Positions 1 through 10,440 of a stretch of DNA of 37,943 nt are shown piece by piece; within the stretch, counting starts at the first letter, position 1; the number at the start of each line of letters is the position of its first letter. The notes beneath the pieces were generated by a model. The model was not told where the DNA came from. It worked only from the letters and a program-made list of their open reading frames with translations, and ran no database searches. A program made the translations under genes and the position numbers. The stretch lies in NCBI GenBank assembly GCA_027576995.1, contig JANBQC010000230.1, forward strand, positions 1-37,943, read 5' to 3'. The DNA comes from Dimargaris cristalligena (Eukaryota > Kickxellomycota > Dimargaritomycetes > Dimargaritales > Dimargaritaceae).

Positions 1-840
1 GGAGAAAGCTATTGTTAGCTATTCTTTGAACAGGGGTGCAGTCAGGCCAGGGGCAGTGTGAATGTAGGGGTATCATCTGGTCAGGGGCAGGGGTGCATCA
101 CAGTCAAGGGTATAAAATATAATAATAGAAAAAACAATATAATAATGAAAATAGAGGAAAAATGACCATACTTGTTAGGGGCAGGGGCAGGGGCTCATTC
201 ACTCGTCAGGGGCGTACTTCTGATAAGTGCAAAAAATAGATGAAAATAAAAGTAGGTAAAAAATGTGGTAAGTTCACCACACTCTTAATGGACTAAGAGT
301 AGTGAACCTAAGTAATAACCAACTATGTATCATGACTGGTTAATTTGAACTATAAGAATAACCAGCCATACAATTAAAAACCCATACCAACAGATGGGTA
401 AATTAATATTTAATGTTATAAAAATATATCCCCATTATCCTACTGTGTTTTATTTCCATTATTATATTCCCTGTATTATCTAGATACTGATTCATATTCA
501 TTAGTTATCATTATTCTTTTCCTGCCCCTTGAGTCTGGATATAACCCTAACCATTTTACCACAGCTTGCTCTTTAGCTTGCAACTTCTCTTTTGTTTTAT
601 CTTATTCTGATATTTATCCTAATAAACTTATTCCTGTCCTTTGAAGTCTGGTCCATCCTGTGGTACCTGGCCTTAATACCAGCTCATCATAACACTATGT
701 TAGTCTATTTAGTTAATGTGTTCCCCTTCATTTTAACTAATTAAAATGCCCCCTAACAACTATACAATCTAATAAAAAAATAAATAATAAATACCAAAAG
801 TCAGCCACCATCCTTAATCTACCTTCCTCCCCTTTACCTA
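1..840. other. AT-rich, gene-free leader region
   Basis: I see no gene here. The first 220 bases carry scattered GGGGC-type runs: three G4 tracts separated by CA at about 177-193 and a fourth near 209. The rest is AT-rich with very few CpG dinucleotides. A hairpin related to the LTR end lies at 272-307 and is listed separately. Confidence 0.6.
272..307. repeat. Hairpin shared with the LTR terminus
   Basis: Positions 281-300 form a hairpin with 7-bp arms (ACTCTTA / TAAGAGT). It is identical to 1390-1409 in the solo LTR. Outer arms GTTCAC (272-277) and GTGAAC (302-307) extend the palindrome. The similarity to the LTR end continues to about 313 on the right but stops on the left. This could be a truncated LTR piece or a related element. 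Confidence 0.55.
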
Positions 841-1426
841 TGTCAGCCCTTCTAATCCACCTTAATCCAGACACCATGCTGTCTACCCTTATTAGGCCTT
901 ATAGTGCCATATTAACTTTCCCATGGTCACCCCTGGTACTATGGGATCACCCTATATTATATAACCCTTCCCCTTCTGGACTCCAGCTCTTTGTACTAAT
1001 CACTCAATATGCTGATCCGAAGACTCTTACAGTTACCATAAGAGTCTTCCAGATCCTAGTAGCCATCTGGTTGGCCTATTTTCACTATATACCTTAGTTA
1101 CCTGTAGTCTTCCCTTGGGACCTCCCTCTAGAGTTGTCCCTACATATATATAACTGGGTCCCCTTAGGACTAGTTAGATTCCTTAGCTTATTCTTGCCCC
1201 CCTAGTTTACTCCAATAAACTCTATATATGCTTACCCCCTCATACTGATCTATAAGTGTGCCCACTGCATGTCCTTTACATAACCAATTACCTAGGCCTT
1301 TATTAGTTAGTACTGTACCCTGTACCTAATGCTAGTAGCCCACTTAGCCAAGTCTAAGCCCCGCCTACTATTAGAAGCCTATCCTTAGGACTCTTAATGG
1401 ACTAAGAGTAATAAACCTAGGTGACA
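841..1426 (+). mobile_element. Solo LTR, copy A
   Basis: This 586-bp LTR begins TGTCA and ends TGACA, a perfect 5-bp terminal inverted repeat of the TG...CA type. It is flanked by ACCTA (836-840) and GCCTA (1427-1431), a 5-bp target-site duplication with one mismatch. It aligns along its length with copies at 20892-21470 (reverse), 29678-30226 (forward) and 30553-31145 (reverse). In this orientation a TATATATAA-like box lies near 1143 and AATAAA at 1214-1219, as expected for U3 and R. An internal perfect 11-bp stem is at 1019-1029/1039-1049, and a terminal hairpin at 1390-1409. No internal coding region adjoins it, so it is a solo LTR. The Ty3 versus Ty1 class is not determinable from the LTR alone. 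Confidence 0.85.
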
Positions 1427-2089
1427 GCCTAATTATACTAATATTCTGTTAGTATTCCCAGTATCTTAAACCTAACAATCAGATTAGTGAGCACATAAAA
1501 TTAATACCCTTTAGTTGAAGATACCTGTATAGGGGATAAGTAGTTTGCTATAGTAGTTAACTACTTTTAATCTTCACTTAGTCTATGTGGGTACACTTCT
1601 ATTAACTATACCACTTAAGGCCATCTCAACAAAGATTTACTCCATAGGGAACATGTAATTAAGGGATAACACTATATAATACCTAACACACCTACTAACA
1701 ATATTGACAAATGTGAATAGTTAACTAGGTAGCCAAGAGGAAAAATATATTTTGAGTGTGACTATCTATTACAGATTTATCAAACTGCCGTTTCTCCAAA
1801 TTATTGAAATTCAATGTTATGTATTATAGGTAAATAGTCAATTGCCTACAGTATCACAAGGTCGAGAGTTTAATGGAATCAATTGTGACATGTTTTAAGG
1901 GTATTTGGAGTTTATTGGTTACCCGAAATGCAAAGGATCGCCAAATAAAATGGAAGAAAAATAAAAATGACTGACAGTAGGCACAGTGCTGGTGCCGCTA
2001 GTCTTGTTTACTCGAAAGGTGGGTGTGGTGGGGGTGGGGTTCGGCAGAGAGTATTCTTACTCAAGAACAAACTGTAGTGGGTTGATTTC
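1427..2089. other. Intergenic, nothing recognised
   Basis: AT-rich and CpG-poor up to about 1780, then more mixed. I see no coding or RNA gene. The 3' end of the small secreted protein gene lies just downstream on the minus strand. Confidence 0.5.
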
Positions 2090-2551
2090 TCACTTATTAA
2101 GAACACCTGGGTAATTGCCAGTAACAAATGGTTTAGGCTTAGACACAGGCTTAGACACAGGCTTAGTCTCAGGTTTGGTGGTAGAGGGCTTTTTCGGGGA
2201 CTTAATTTTTTCCTTGCCTATGGTATTGTTGCGTGGATTGCTTGCGTTAGATGAATTCACAGGAGGATCTGGTCTAGGGGCGCCATCGGGTTTGACAGCG
2301 GTGGAGGACGGGGTTTGCTTCTTGATGGTTGGTATGGGGGAATTAAGTATCTTAGAAGCTTTGTTGTCAAGGAATAGGCCTTGTCTGAGATTTAATGTCC
2401 GACGGCGAATATCTTGAGGTAAAGTAGCGTGCAGGGGCAGTGAGCGGCGTTCCAATTGGCCAAATGAGCCAATGGTAGCCAGGATGGTGCCATGACTGAA
2501 AGCAGCCACAGTTGTCAAGGCGAGGGTAAGCATGGCAGTCGGAAAGTGCAT
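2090..2551 (-). CDS. Small secreted protein, unknown function
   Basis: This is a 153-aa single-exon reading frame. I chose the ATG at 2551 (A at -3) because the frame upstream has only a TTG. The first ~21 residues (MHFPTAMLTLALTTVAAFSHG) form a typical signal peptide. A dibasic LERR near residue 35 could be a Kex2-type processing site. The remainder is basic and rich in Pro, Ser, Thr and Asn, with NSS, NAS and NNT glycosylation sequons. It ends in a KP-rich tail built on a 12-bp tandem repeat. No cysteine and no known domain are visible. I infer a small secreted or cell-wall-associated protein. The role is unknown, and with no homology evidence the gene call itself is moderate. Confidence 0.6.
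   Translation of the reverse strand: MHFPTAMLTLALTTVAAFSHGTILATIGSFGQLERRSLPLHATLPQDIRRRTLNLRQGLFLDNKASKILNSPIPTIKKQTPSSTAVKPDGAPRPDPPVNSSNASNPRNNTIGKEKIKSPKKPSTTKPETKPVSKPVSKPKPFVTGNYPGVLNK
2136..2171 (-). repeat. 12-bp tandem repeat encoding KPVS units
   Basis: Two exact copies of GGCTTAGACACA (2136-2147, 2148-2159) and one diverged copy (2160-2171) sit in frame inside the small secreted protein gene. They encode KPVS/KPET units near its C-terminus. Confidence 0.85.
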
Positions 2552-2829
2552 AGTGGGTAATAAGGCAGTCAGAGTGAGGTTGGATTTCAATGTGCAGACT
2601 TTAGAGATGAATCAGTGGTAAATATCTGGCGAGAATGGAAGGGGAAATTGCAATGGTGATGGTAGTACAGATGAAGGAAGGATGAGAGACCTGAAGATAA
2701 TGGATTTCTAGGGAAGGGCGGCATTGGGTCGGTATTTATGTGATGGGCTTAAAGAGTCAGCATTTATTTCGGAATGCTGGAGTACCAACAGTGTGAGTGA
2801 GAAGCCGATCCTTGAATTTGGCGGGGTGG

Positions 2830-2916
2830 GATGGAGGTCCAACCCCAGGTCAAGAGCTGGTCCACTAGTCGGTTGCTACATGCACCAAGGTCTCAAACCA
2901 TTGAGCTATGGCCATC
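2830..2916 (-). other. tRNA-like sequence, probable relic
   Basis: On the minus strand a near-consensus RNA polymerase III A box (TAGCTCAATGG, 2898-2908) is followed 53 nt later by a B-box-like GGTTGGACC (2836-2844). The ends GATGG and CCATC can pair, giving an 87-nt unit like a long-variable-arm tRNA. The acceptor and T stems do not pair well, position 56 is G instead of C, and no anticodon loop with U33 is clear. I read it as a decayed tRNA or tRNA-derived element, not a working tRNA gene. Confidence 0.3.
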
Positions 2917-3023
2917 ATTGCCGATGCCGCCCCCCCCCCTTCTACATGATGGAGTTGCCTCGCCTCCTGCTTGAATCTGGTTGAATTACAATCTAGTGAC
3001 ATCCATGTCTTTGCTGGGAATCC

Positions 3024-3067
3024 ACTCAACTGCGATTGACACAGAGTTTAATGAATCGCAGTTGAGT
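3024..3067. repeat. Perfect 14-bp inverted repeat
   Basis: ACTCAACTGCGATT at 3024-3037 and its exact reverse complement at 3054-3067 flank a 16-nt loop. No gene overlaps it. It lies about 470 bp upstream of the small secreted protein start. It could be a hairpin RNA, a small inverted-repeat element or a protein site. Confidence 0.8.
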
Positions 3068-3337
3068 ATCTCACAATGAATACAGGAAGCTGTTTGGTTT
3101 GTTTTGCCATGCAATAGCCCTGTGGCCTCCTGTTGCTCTTCCCCCATTTATTTGAGCAGTCCCTGCCCGATCACTCCGGCCAAGGCAGCAAAAGATTGGC
3201 AAGTTGGCATTGTATTGCCTGAGCCATCTTTTTATATGGCTGCCCATCCCCCCTTTTCCATGTGCAGGAGTACTGTGGGATGCCGGTACATCAGGTTATC
3301 CTAATGGCTTAGAGCCTATTTATTTAAATCTGTCTAG

Positions 3338-3482
3338 ATATGGGTGAAGTTCAGCTTGGTTGTATAAGGTTTTAACCGGTACGTGTATAGGAAAATCGGT
3401 GGGATGTTTATTTTCAACCAGTAGTACTTGCCTCATCAAATGGATTTTTCGTTATACAGCTTGGATGAACTTCTCCCATATT
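3338..3482 (+). repeat. 145-bp dispersed repeat, copy 1
   Basis: The segment from ATATGGGTGAAG to CTCCCATATT recurs in the same orientation at 37012-37156. The copies are equal in length with about 11 mismatches and no gaps (about 92% identity by eye). The ATATGGG start and CCCATAT end are reverse complements, so each copy has short terminal inverted repeats. It does not overlap any supported gene. Confidence 0.85.
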
Positions 3483-4391
3483 GATATCAATAAGTCGGCC
3501 ATGCGTGAGGCTAGGCTAAAAAAATGGCCTAGGAACAAAGGAAGGTTGATCTATTAGGTTCATCTCTGCATTTTACAACAACCAGCTAGGATTTCCGCCA
3601 GTCGATTATTTGGCTTATTTTCCTTCTGCCCGCTTTTCCATTTCAATGACTGCCCACAGGCGATCTACATGAAATGGGCACAAGTTTGATTATTTTCATA
3701 TAGGTTGGCCTAGGCGGCTAATCTTTTACAAGGTGCTTTGAGATCCCCATTATCAACCCCTGCTCTATCGGGTCTACAAAGTCAGACCAAGCCCCTTTCT
3801 TCGGTCTAAGCCTACCCACCCTTGCCCTACTGCCCAGCCCACGGAGTGTTGAAACTGCTGATATTCTGGCCTTGCCCTTCACATGTACCGTTTCTACATT
3901 TGCTGACCATAACATCTCTTCGTGACTCCGTCCTGCCAAGTATGTGGCCTATTTATTTCATTTTTTGCAGACAAGATATACGCCTACTCCAGAGACTGCT
4001 GTTGCAAATGTGTAGTCCAAGAAGGTAATGACCGCCGGAATACAGAGGCCTACCGGGACTGTGGACCACTGAAAAAGTATAGTCCATTCCGAATCATATG
4101 GACCAACGAACAAAGGGAGCACTACCTAATTATGTTTCCCATTTCGCCCCCTCTTTTGAGTGTTTGGTACCAAAGTACATGAAAACAAAATGGGAAAATT
4201 AGACACCTCTCAACTGAGGCCACTCTCATACCACTCTTGCTCGCCTGGTTCCCCTGTGTGCAGTACTAATAAATTGAACTATCCACAATTTAGTGGAGCA
4301 AAGAACGCCCTCTACCCATTCTCTTTACAGCCACTATATGTCAATATATGTTTGATATCCTCGGTAGCCCACAGACTCTATTATAATAATA

Positions 4392-4638
4392 GAATAATAA
4401 ATCGAAGGGTAAATGCAAATGTTTTTTAATGCAACTTAAAATAATTATAGAAGATAGACATAACTGCAAGTGGCAAAGCTAGATGTCTGTAGTTGGTTTT
4501 ATTGAGTTGGAAATAGCAGTAATGATGATAAAAACGTTGTTCCGAGATGATATAATCATAGATATGATATAGTCCCGATTATAGGACGGACCAATCAGAG
4601 CGATGAAATCGGTGGGGCGGCATAAATGAATTTCCGAC
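4392..4638 (+). repeat. Diverged dispersed repeat, copy 1
   Basis: It resembles 25010-25222 in the same orientation. Shared blocks are GAATAATAAA, ..GGTAAAYGCAARTG.., ATGCAACT, TAGTTRGTTTTATT..AGTTGGA and ATCGGYGGGGCRG..AAATTTC. The copies differ by about 35 nt in length and are roughly 70% alike by eye. The extent is approximate and the nature unknown. Confidence 0.5.
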
Positions 4639-6057
4639 AATTATTACCAACATGCCAGGCCAAAGAACATAAAGTTTACTTATTTTTTTGAACAACTCCA
4701 AATAGGGTATCAATGCACTAGTCCTTTTAGAACAGCTATATCTTACTATTAAATAAAAACAAAGACTTATCGTTTTACACATACAAACTAGAAGAAATGG
4801 GCTTTTTTCTGGTTATAACCATTTATTTCTACTTTTATTAGATCCTTAATAATACCCATTGGAGCCACTGAAGCTATGCGAAAGTATAGCTGTAGTAGCT
4901 AATACAACTCGTGGCACTCACTATCCGGGCCATGCACTACAATCGATAGATCTGAATACAGAGACCCTCTAGGTCACAGTTACCACTGGGTTTGGCCTTA
5001 TCAATGCGACGTGGAGTCAATGAGTCGACAATACAGTATGTACCTCCCGGATTCCCCTGGTATTTATTTGCCACTTAAGTGCTATATCAAATAGCATCGT
5101 CTTTTGCCCCTTGCACTGGTACCGTTTAGAGGAAAACGAAGACTGAGTTCGAAAACTCTAAATATATAGTTCATCAGTTATGCAAATTTTTAGCTACTAC
5201 TGTTGGGCAGTTCGCTGCAATAGAATTTTGCCACCCTCTATAAAATGATACTGTAATAAAGTATCCCTCGTATTTTTTATTGATGCCCTTGGGACAGACT
5301 CTATCCAGAATGGGTTATTCAAATACTTAGGACAGCTATAGTCACCAGGAAATAAAATTAAAGGGTCTAGCATTGAGGGCCTTAAGAACCTAAATCCAAG
5401 CATGAAGCATGATGTTTAACAGTAAAACGCTGATGGAATAAGGGTAGATCATCAGAGAATTATAATATCCATTATTTTACAAAGTGATGGTGTATATTTT
5501 GTAGGGGTTTAGTTGCCTGGAGATTGGTACCTGCCAGTCATCCATGTCCAACTGATATTTGTATAAAATATTATTTCACAGGCAATTAGTAAACAGGCCT
5601 TGAATTAAAATTAAAATACATTAAGAGATTAAATAAGACCAAAGGGCTTAGACCTAAATCTCATATTTACATTCGCCAATACACAAGCACATGGCCTAAA
5701 ATATAAGCAACCCATCGTGATCGATTAAGATATGGATGGAATATATTCACGATACACCCAATCACTGACAATGTATGCCCACTTTTAATTTCAACAACCC
5801 TTTTATAGGTTATATTAGACCCTTGATTCGCATGAAAAGGATTGGGCTTTATCGATTTGAATGACAATTTAATTCCTGCTTTATTGTATACAATGGAAAA
5901 ACCACTTCTGGAGCCATTATGTACGGGGGGATAGAAATTAGATCTCGACGTGATATACCCCTCATTCCTTTGAAAGCCTTCCACACTTAGGTTGGGCTTC
6001 TCCCATTAGGTGAAATGATGTGGACGTGGCTTAGTTAGCTGGCTGCACCAATCACCC

Positions 6058-6116
6058 GATGGGTATGGAGAGACCGTTGGGCCTGCTGTCCGTGTTATCT
6101 CTCCCCCGTACCCATC
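6058..6116. repeat. 15-bp imperfect hairpin
   Basis: GATGGGTA (6058-6065) pairs with TACCCATC (6109-6116), and GGAGAGA (6067-6073) pairs with TCTCTCC (6098-6104). A small internal loop separates the two stems and the terminal loop is about 24 nt. It lies about 700 bp upstream of KGD2 and overlaps no gene. Confidence 0.65.
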
Positions 6117-6599
6117 CCACCTGACCCTTGAAATAGGCCATTATTGGCCTTTGTCCGTCTTTAGATTACGTCTTCAGGGCCAACCGCCGCACTATCTAGC
6201 TCGTATCTAACCCAGCATGGCTGGCAGTTACCCACTGCCTTGGCCATTTGACTGTTTTACCTTAGAGCAGGGATGACAATGGTGGCTCTGAATAAAGGTA
6301 TTCGAAAGTAATCTATCCCCCCAGGCCTTGCAGCTAATTCCTTTCCCCAATAAATCATGGGGGAGGGGGAGGAAAATGTACCAACCGGTGTCCGTTGGAC
6401 AACCCCCCTCTACTCATATTAAATTGGGATATGGTCACACACTCAATATCCCAGTTAAACTTGTCCCACCCTCTCACCTGCAATCCAGCCTATATTTTTG
6501 ACATTCTGCAACCATTTTCCTCCCGCCTCATCCCCCATTCACACTGTGGGGCGCTTTATCTTATTACCAAGCAAGTTGCTTTTGGAACTGCCTAATAAC

Positions 6600-6806
6600 T
6601 AAGCCTGTATAAACGAGCCTGATCCCACTTGCCTCGCTGATTCTTTTGTATTCCTTCTCTAATTCCTTTTTTATATTTATAAAAAAAACCCCTATTTTAT
6701 TATCTTCCTCGCCCCAGGTCCTGCTTTTTCAGTGTCCGGTGAATTCCTACAGCCCGCCTTCTTCTCCCTTTTGCAGTTATTATTTGTATAGCATTTGTCG
6801 CACAAG
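6600..6806 (+). promoter_or_regulatory. KGD2 upstream region, pyrimidine-rich
   Basis: The 200 bp before the KGD2 start are T/C-rich on the coding strand, with a TATATTTATAA stretch near 6672. This looks like a fungal promoter and 5' leader. The transcription start cannot be placed. Confidence 0.4.
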
Positions 6807-8936
6807 ATGCACGCCACCATGCTAAAACGATCCACGGCCGCTACGGCTCTTCGTCCGTCCCGCTTCTGGGCCACTCGCGCTTACACCCAGGCCTCCGCCG
6901 GATGCGCCAACTGGGCTATGCGCTCGACTAACTCAAAACTGGCTCAATCTAGCCCGCCCACCCCGTTTACTAGCCAGAATGCGTAAGTTCGCTGGAATGT
7001 ATATATACCATTCCGCCGGGTCCTTCTATTAAAGGGACTGAGTCTGAAGATTAAGCACTACTGTAGAGATTCAAGACTTTTATATTCTGTGCCGGGTGGG
7101 ATTGCATTGCCCTTAACTGCAAATCATGCTGCCGCAAAGTGGGCTTGGCCGCTTTTTCCTTTTCGCCCGTGGGCATTCAAGCCTTTGAAACCCCGTACTC
7201 AGGCCATTTAGGGCATTCTGCTTTATACCACCTTGAAATGAAAGTTTGAAGCCACCGTTGGATTCGCTGGACTATTGCAATTGGCTATCATCCCTATAAT
7301 CCTGATTCCTGTCCGAACCCGTAAATGCCCAGTTTTCTGACACAAGGCAATTAACACGACTCCTTCCAATCTATATTCCCCTCCTTTTTCATCATCTACG
7401 ATATGTGCCATATCGTGCCACTAGTCCCTTGGCCTCCAACTTCACCCTGTCGAAACGTTTCTACGCCGACAAGGTCGTGAAAGTACCCCAGATGGCCGAG
7501 TCTATTACTGAGGGTACCCTGAAACAATGGGTTAAACGTAAGCTCCCTTTCATCTTTAATTATCTGTCCATCCGTATACACCCAGACCTTATCTTTGGGA
7601 CTATGTGGGCATAGTTTAAGTAGTGTGACTCATGCCCATCACCCCTTATTTCACCTGCTACCACTCGTTGACCGAATGGGGATCACGTGGTCTCAACCCT
7701 GACTTGACTAACCTGCCGACTTTGGAATCATCATGACCACACTATACACATGTTTGCATTCTCTAACACCCTTAACAATACTACCTACTGCCAACACGGA
7801 TATTATCACCTGCCTCCCCTCCTTGACTATAAAAAATGTTCTTAGAGGTGGGTGATTTCGTCAAACAGGACGAGGAAGTCGCCACCATCGAAACCGATAA
7901 GATTGATGTTCCCGTCAACGCCCCCACCTCGGGTATTATCAAGGAGGTTTTCGCCCAGGAGGAAGACACTGTGGCTGTCGGCGCCGATTTGTTCCGTTTG
8001 GAGGAAACCGACCAGGCCCCCGAAGGCTCGCAGGAAGCCGCTGCCCCCAAGGAAGAAAGCCACTCCGCCCCGGCCGCTGAAGAATCCGAGGTGAAGGCCT
8101 CTCCCGCTCCGACCGCCGCTCCCCCCAAGCCCGCCACCCCGGCCCCGGCTGCCCCCACTAAGCCATCCCCGGCGCCCGCCACCTCCTCCCCCTCATCGAC
8201 ATCCTCCACTCCCGAGACCCCCGCCTCTCTGCGTGGCGAGCGTCTGGTGAAGATGACCCGCATGCGTCTCCGTATCGCCGAACGTCTCAAGGAGTCCCAG
8301 AACGCGGCCGCTTCCCTGACCACCTTCAACGAGATTGACATGACCAACCTCATGAACCTACGTAAGGAGTACAAGGACCTCGTCCTCAAGAAACACGGGA
8401 TCAAGCTCGGGTTCATGTCGGCGTTCGTGAAGGCCTCGGCCTACGCCCTCCAGGAAGTGCCCGAAGTAAACGCGTGCATTGACGCCAGCGGCGACTACAT
8501 CAAGTACCACGATTACGCCGACATTTCCGTGGCCGTGGCGACCCCCAAGGGTCTGGTGACCCCCGTCCTCCGTAACGCCGAACAGCTCTCGTTCGTCGGA
8601 GTGGAACGCGCTATTGCCGATTTGGGCGCCCGCGCGCGGGACAATAAATTGACCATCGAGGACATGACCGGCGGCACCTTCACCATTTCCAACGGCGGTG
8701 TTTTCGGTTCCCTCTACGGTACCCCCATCATTAACCTGCCCCAATCCGCCATTTTGGGTATGCACGCCATCAAGGAACGTCCCGTGGCCGTGAACGGAAA
8801 GATCGAAATTCGGCCCATGATGTACGTGGCCCTGACTTACGACCACCGATTGATCGACGGGCGTGAAGCGGTGACTTTCCTGGTGAAGGTGAAGGAGGCC
8901 GTCGAAGATCCAAGACGCCTGCTCCTGGAGGTTTAA
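6807..8936 (+). CDS. KGD2: Dihydrolipoyl succinyltransferase (2-oxoglutarate dehydrogenase E2)
   Basis: The mitochondrial E2 core of the 2-oxoglutarate dehydrogenase complex transfers the succinyl group from E1 to CoA in the TCA cycle. Exons are 6807-6982, 7425-7537 and 7846-8936. The introns start GTAAGT and GTAAGC and end CTAG and TTAG. All junctions stay in frame and give 459 aa, near the yeast protein's size. A basic, Ser/Ala-rich presequence ends near [12 protein letters not shown]. The lipoyl domain follows with ETDKIDV, where K115 is the lipoyl lysine. A Pro/Ala-rich linker (about 165-230) replaces the E3-binding domain, as in eukaryotic KGD2. The acyltransferase domain carries DHRLIDG, with catalytic H430 and D434. 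ATG 6819 (GCCACCATG) is an alternative start four codons in. The gene converges on the Arf-GEF gene. Confidence 0.96.
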
Positions 8937-10440
8937 AGCGCATTAGAGTAACACAACCACCTATATAACCACCACCCATTCAGAATTTACCGGTGGTTGA
9001 TTCTCCCATTCTCACTCGCTCGCACCTTATAAGCTTCTCGCTGATTTCAACTGGCCTTTATTTATCGAATACGACGTACACGTCAAGTGTACGGTGGATT
9101 TGCTTTGGGAAGGGAAGTAGGACTACCTGTGTGCGTGTGGTATGAAGGGGAGTTTACATTCATAAATGTGGCCTTTCTCCTCTACCAACAATTATCCCCT
9201 GGGACTCGTACTTTACATACCATCGTCTTTCCCCCCCTTTTTTTTTTAGCTACCACTATCCACTTCTTTATTACTCTCAAACGAGACACGTACTATATTA
9301 ATATATATTGTATCGTTGGGTACACGGCCGCATGTGGGGAGTAAATCTACGAGAAACGCATATGCGGAGTTTGAAATGAATTTGGCCCATCTCTCGGATG
9401 GATTAGTATTACAATTACCCTTAGAGCCACTCCTGCCGATGAATGAGGCAGACCCTACAAAACAGGGATATTCATCATTCACAATCCAGTAATGCACGCA
9501 GAATCCAAAATGAGATACACAGCTTGTACAAATATCACGTAAGGTTTGGGTCAGACAAATATACTATTATTAATCAAAAGATAATAAAGCTACGTACAAT
9601 TAATGAGATCTAAGTTCTAAGGTATAATAGTAAAGAAATATAATTAAATCACAGAATGATTAGGGATAAAGATGCAAACGAAATTTCAAAAAAATAAATA
9701 AAGAACGACCCGATACAAAAAATAACCGAATCGGAGTACAAACTGAAAAAAAAAGCAACCCAATACTGACGGAGTATGCTTATCGTAAGAGCAAGGTGAA
9801 GCTAGAAGGTTGGTGTGAAGAAAGGTGAATCCAGCTGAGAAAACGCAAATGTAGTGAATAATTGAAATCAAAGGCGAAGCGGGGTGACTGAAAATAATAA
9901 GGAATCAAGTTAGAATACTAATAGTAACTAAAGAACTGGTGAACTCAGTATGGTAAGGAGGATACGGAAATTAATGTTTGGAACCTAATTTCGGCTAAAT
10001 AAAGGCATTCAACGTGAGGAATATAAAATAAAACGACTAGTCAATAATGTGGAAGAGCAAATAGAGGAGGGGGGAGTGGTGCATTTAGTAATAAAAAGTT
10101 GAACACGCTCCCCGCAGTTATAGGAGGAAAAATACAAGTAACAGCTTTACAGTATTCGCGGGCTGGTAGGGCGGGAATGAAGTGGAGAATGGGTGGGTAT
10201 GTGGGCGCACCAATAGAAAAGGAGGTGGGGGCATTACTAGGTATAGGGGAAATAGAGGATACTCCTACTATGGATACATGTAAGAGTCGGGTGAGCGAGC
10301 AGCATTAAGGATTATTAGAGGCATGGTCCAAAGAGGGGTTCCTGCGTCGTCAGGGTGTAAGATAATAGGTGATTGGTGTGACAACACGGTAGGCCACACG
10401 GGAGATCGGGTAGGAGGGTGGGTGGTGGGTGACTCGACCA
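8937..10440. other. Convergent intergenic region
   Basis: This separates the 3' ends of KGD2 (+) and the Arf-GEF gene (-). It is AT-rich from about 9500 to 9960 and purine-rich on the plus strand toward 10400, that is pyrimidine-rich in the Arf-GEF 3' region. I see no gene or RNA. Confidence 0.5.

Larger units (their letters stand above)
3483..6599. other. Gene-free region
   Basis: Only short reading frames without domains or good codon structure occur. The stretch contains one copy of a diverged dispersed repeat (4392-4638) and a strong imperfect hairpin (6058-6116). CpG occurs at ordinary frequency, unlike in the LTR tracts. I see nothing else that I can support. Confidence 0.5.

Noticed and set aside
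840..1097. 85-codon plus-strand frame
   Set aside because: It lies inside LTR copy A and is not conserved as a frame in the other copies.
5667..5984. 105-codon minus-strand frame
   Set aside because: It starts at GTG and has AT-driven composition with no domain or signal.
7781..8846. Minus-strand frames of 211 and 162 codons opposite KGD2 exon 3
   Set aside because: They mirror a GC-rich, strongly biased coding exon and have low-complexity Gly/Ala/Val composition without domains.
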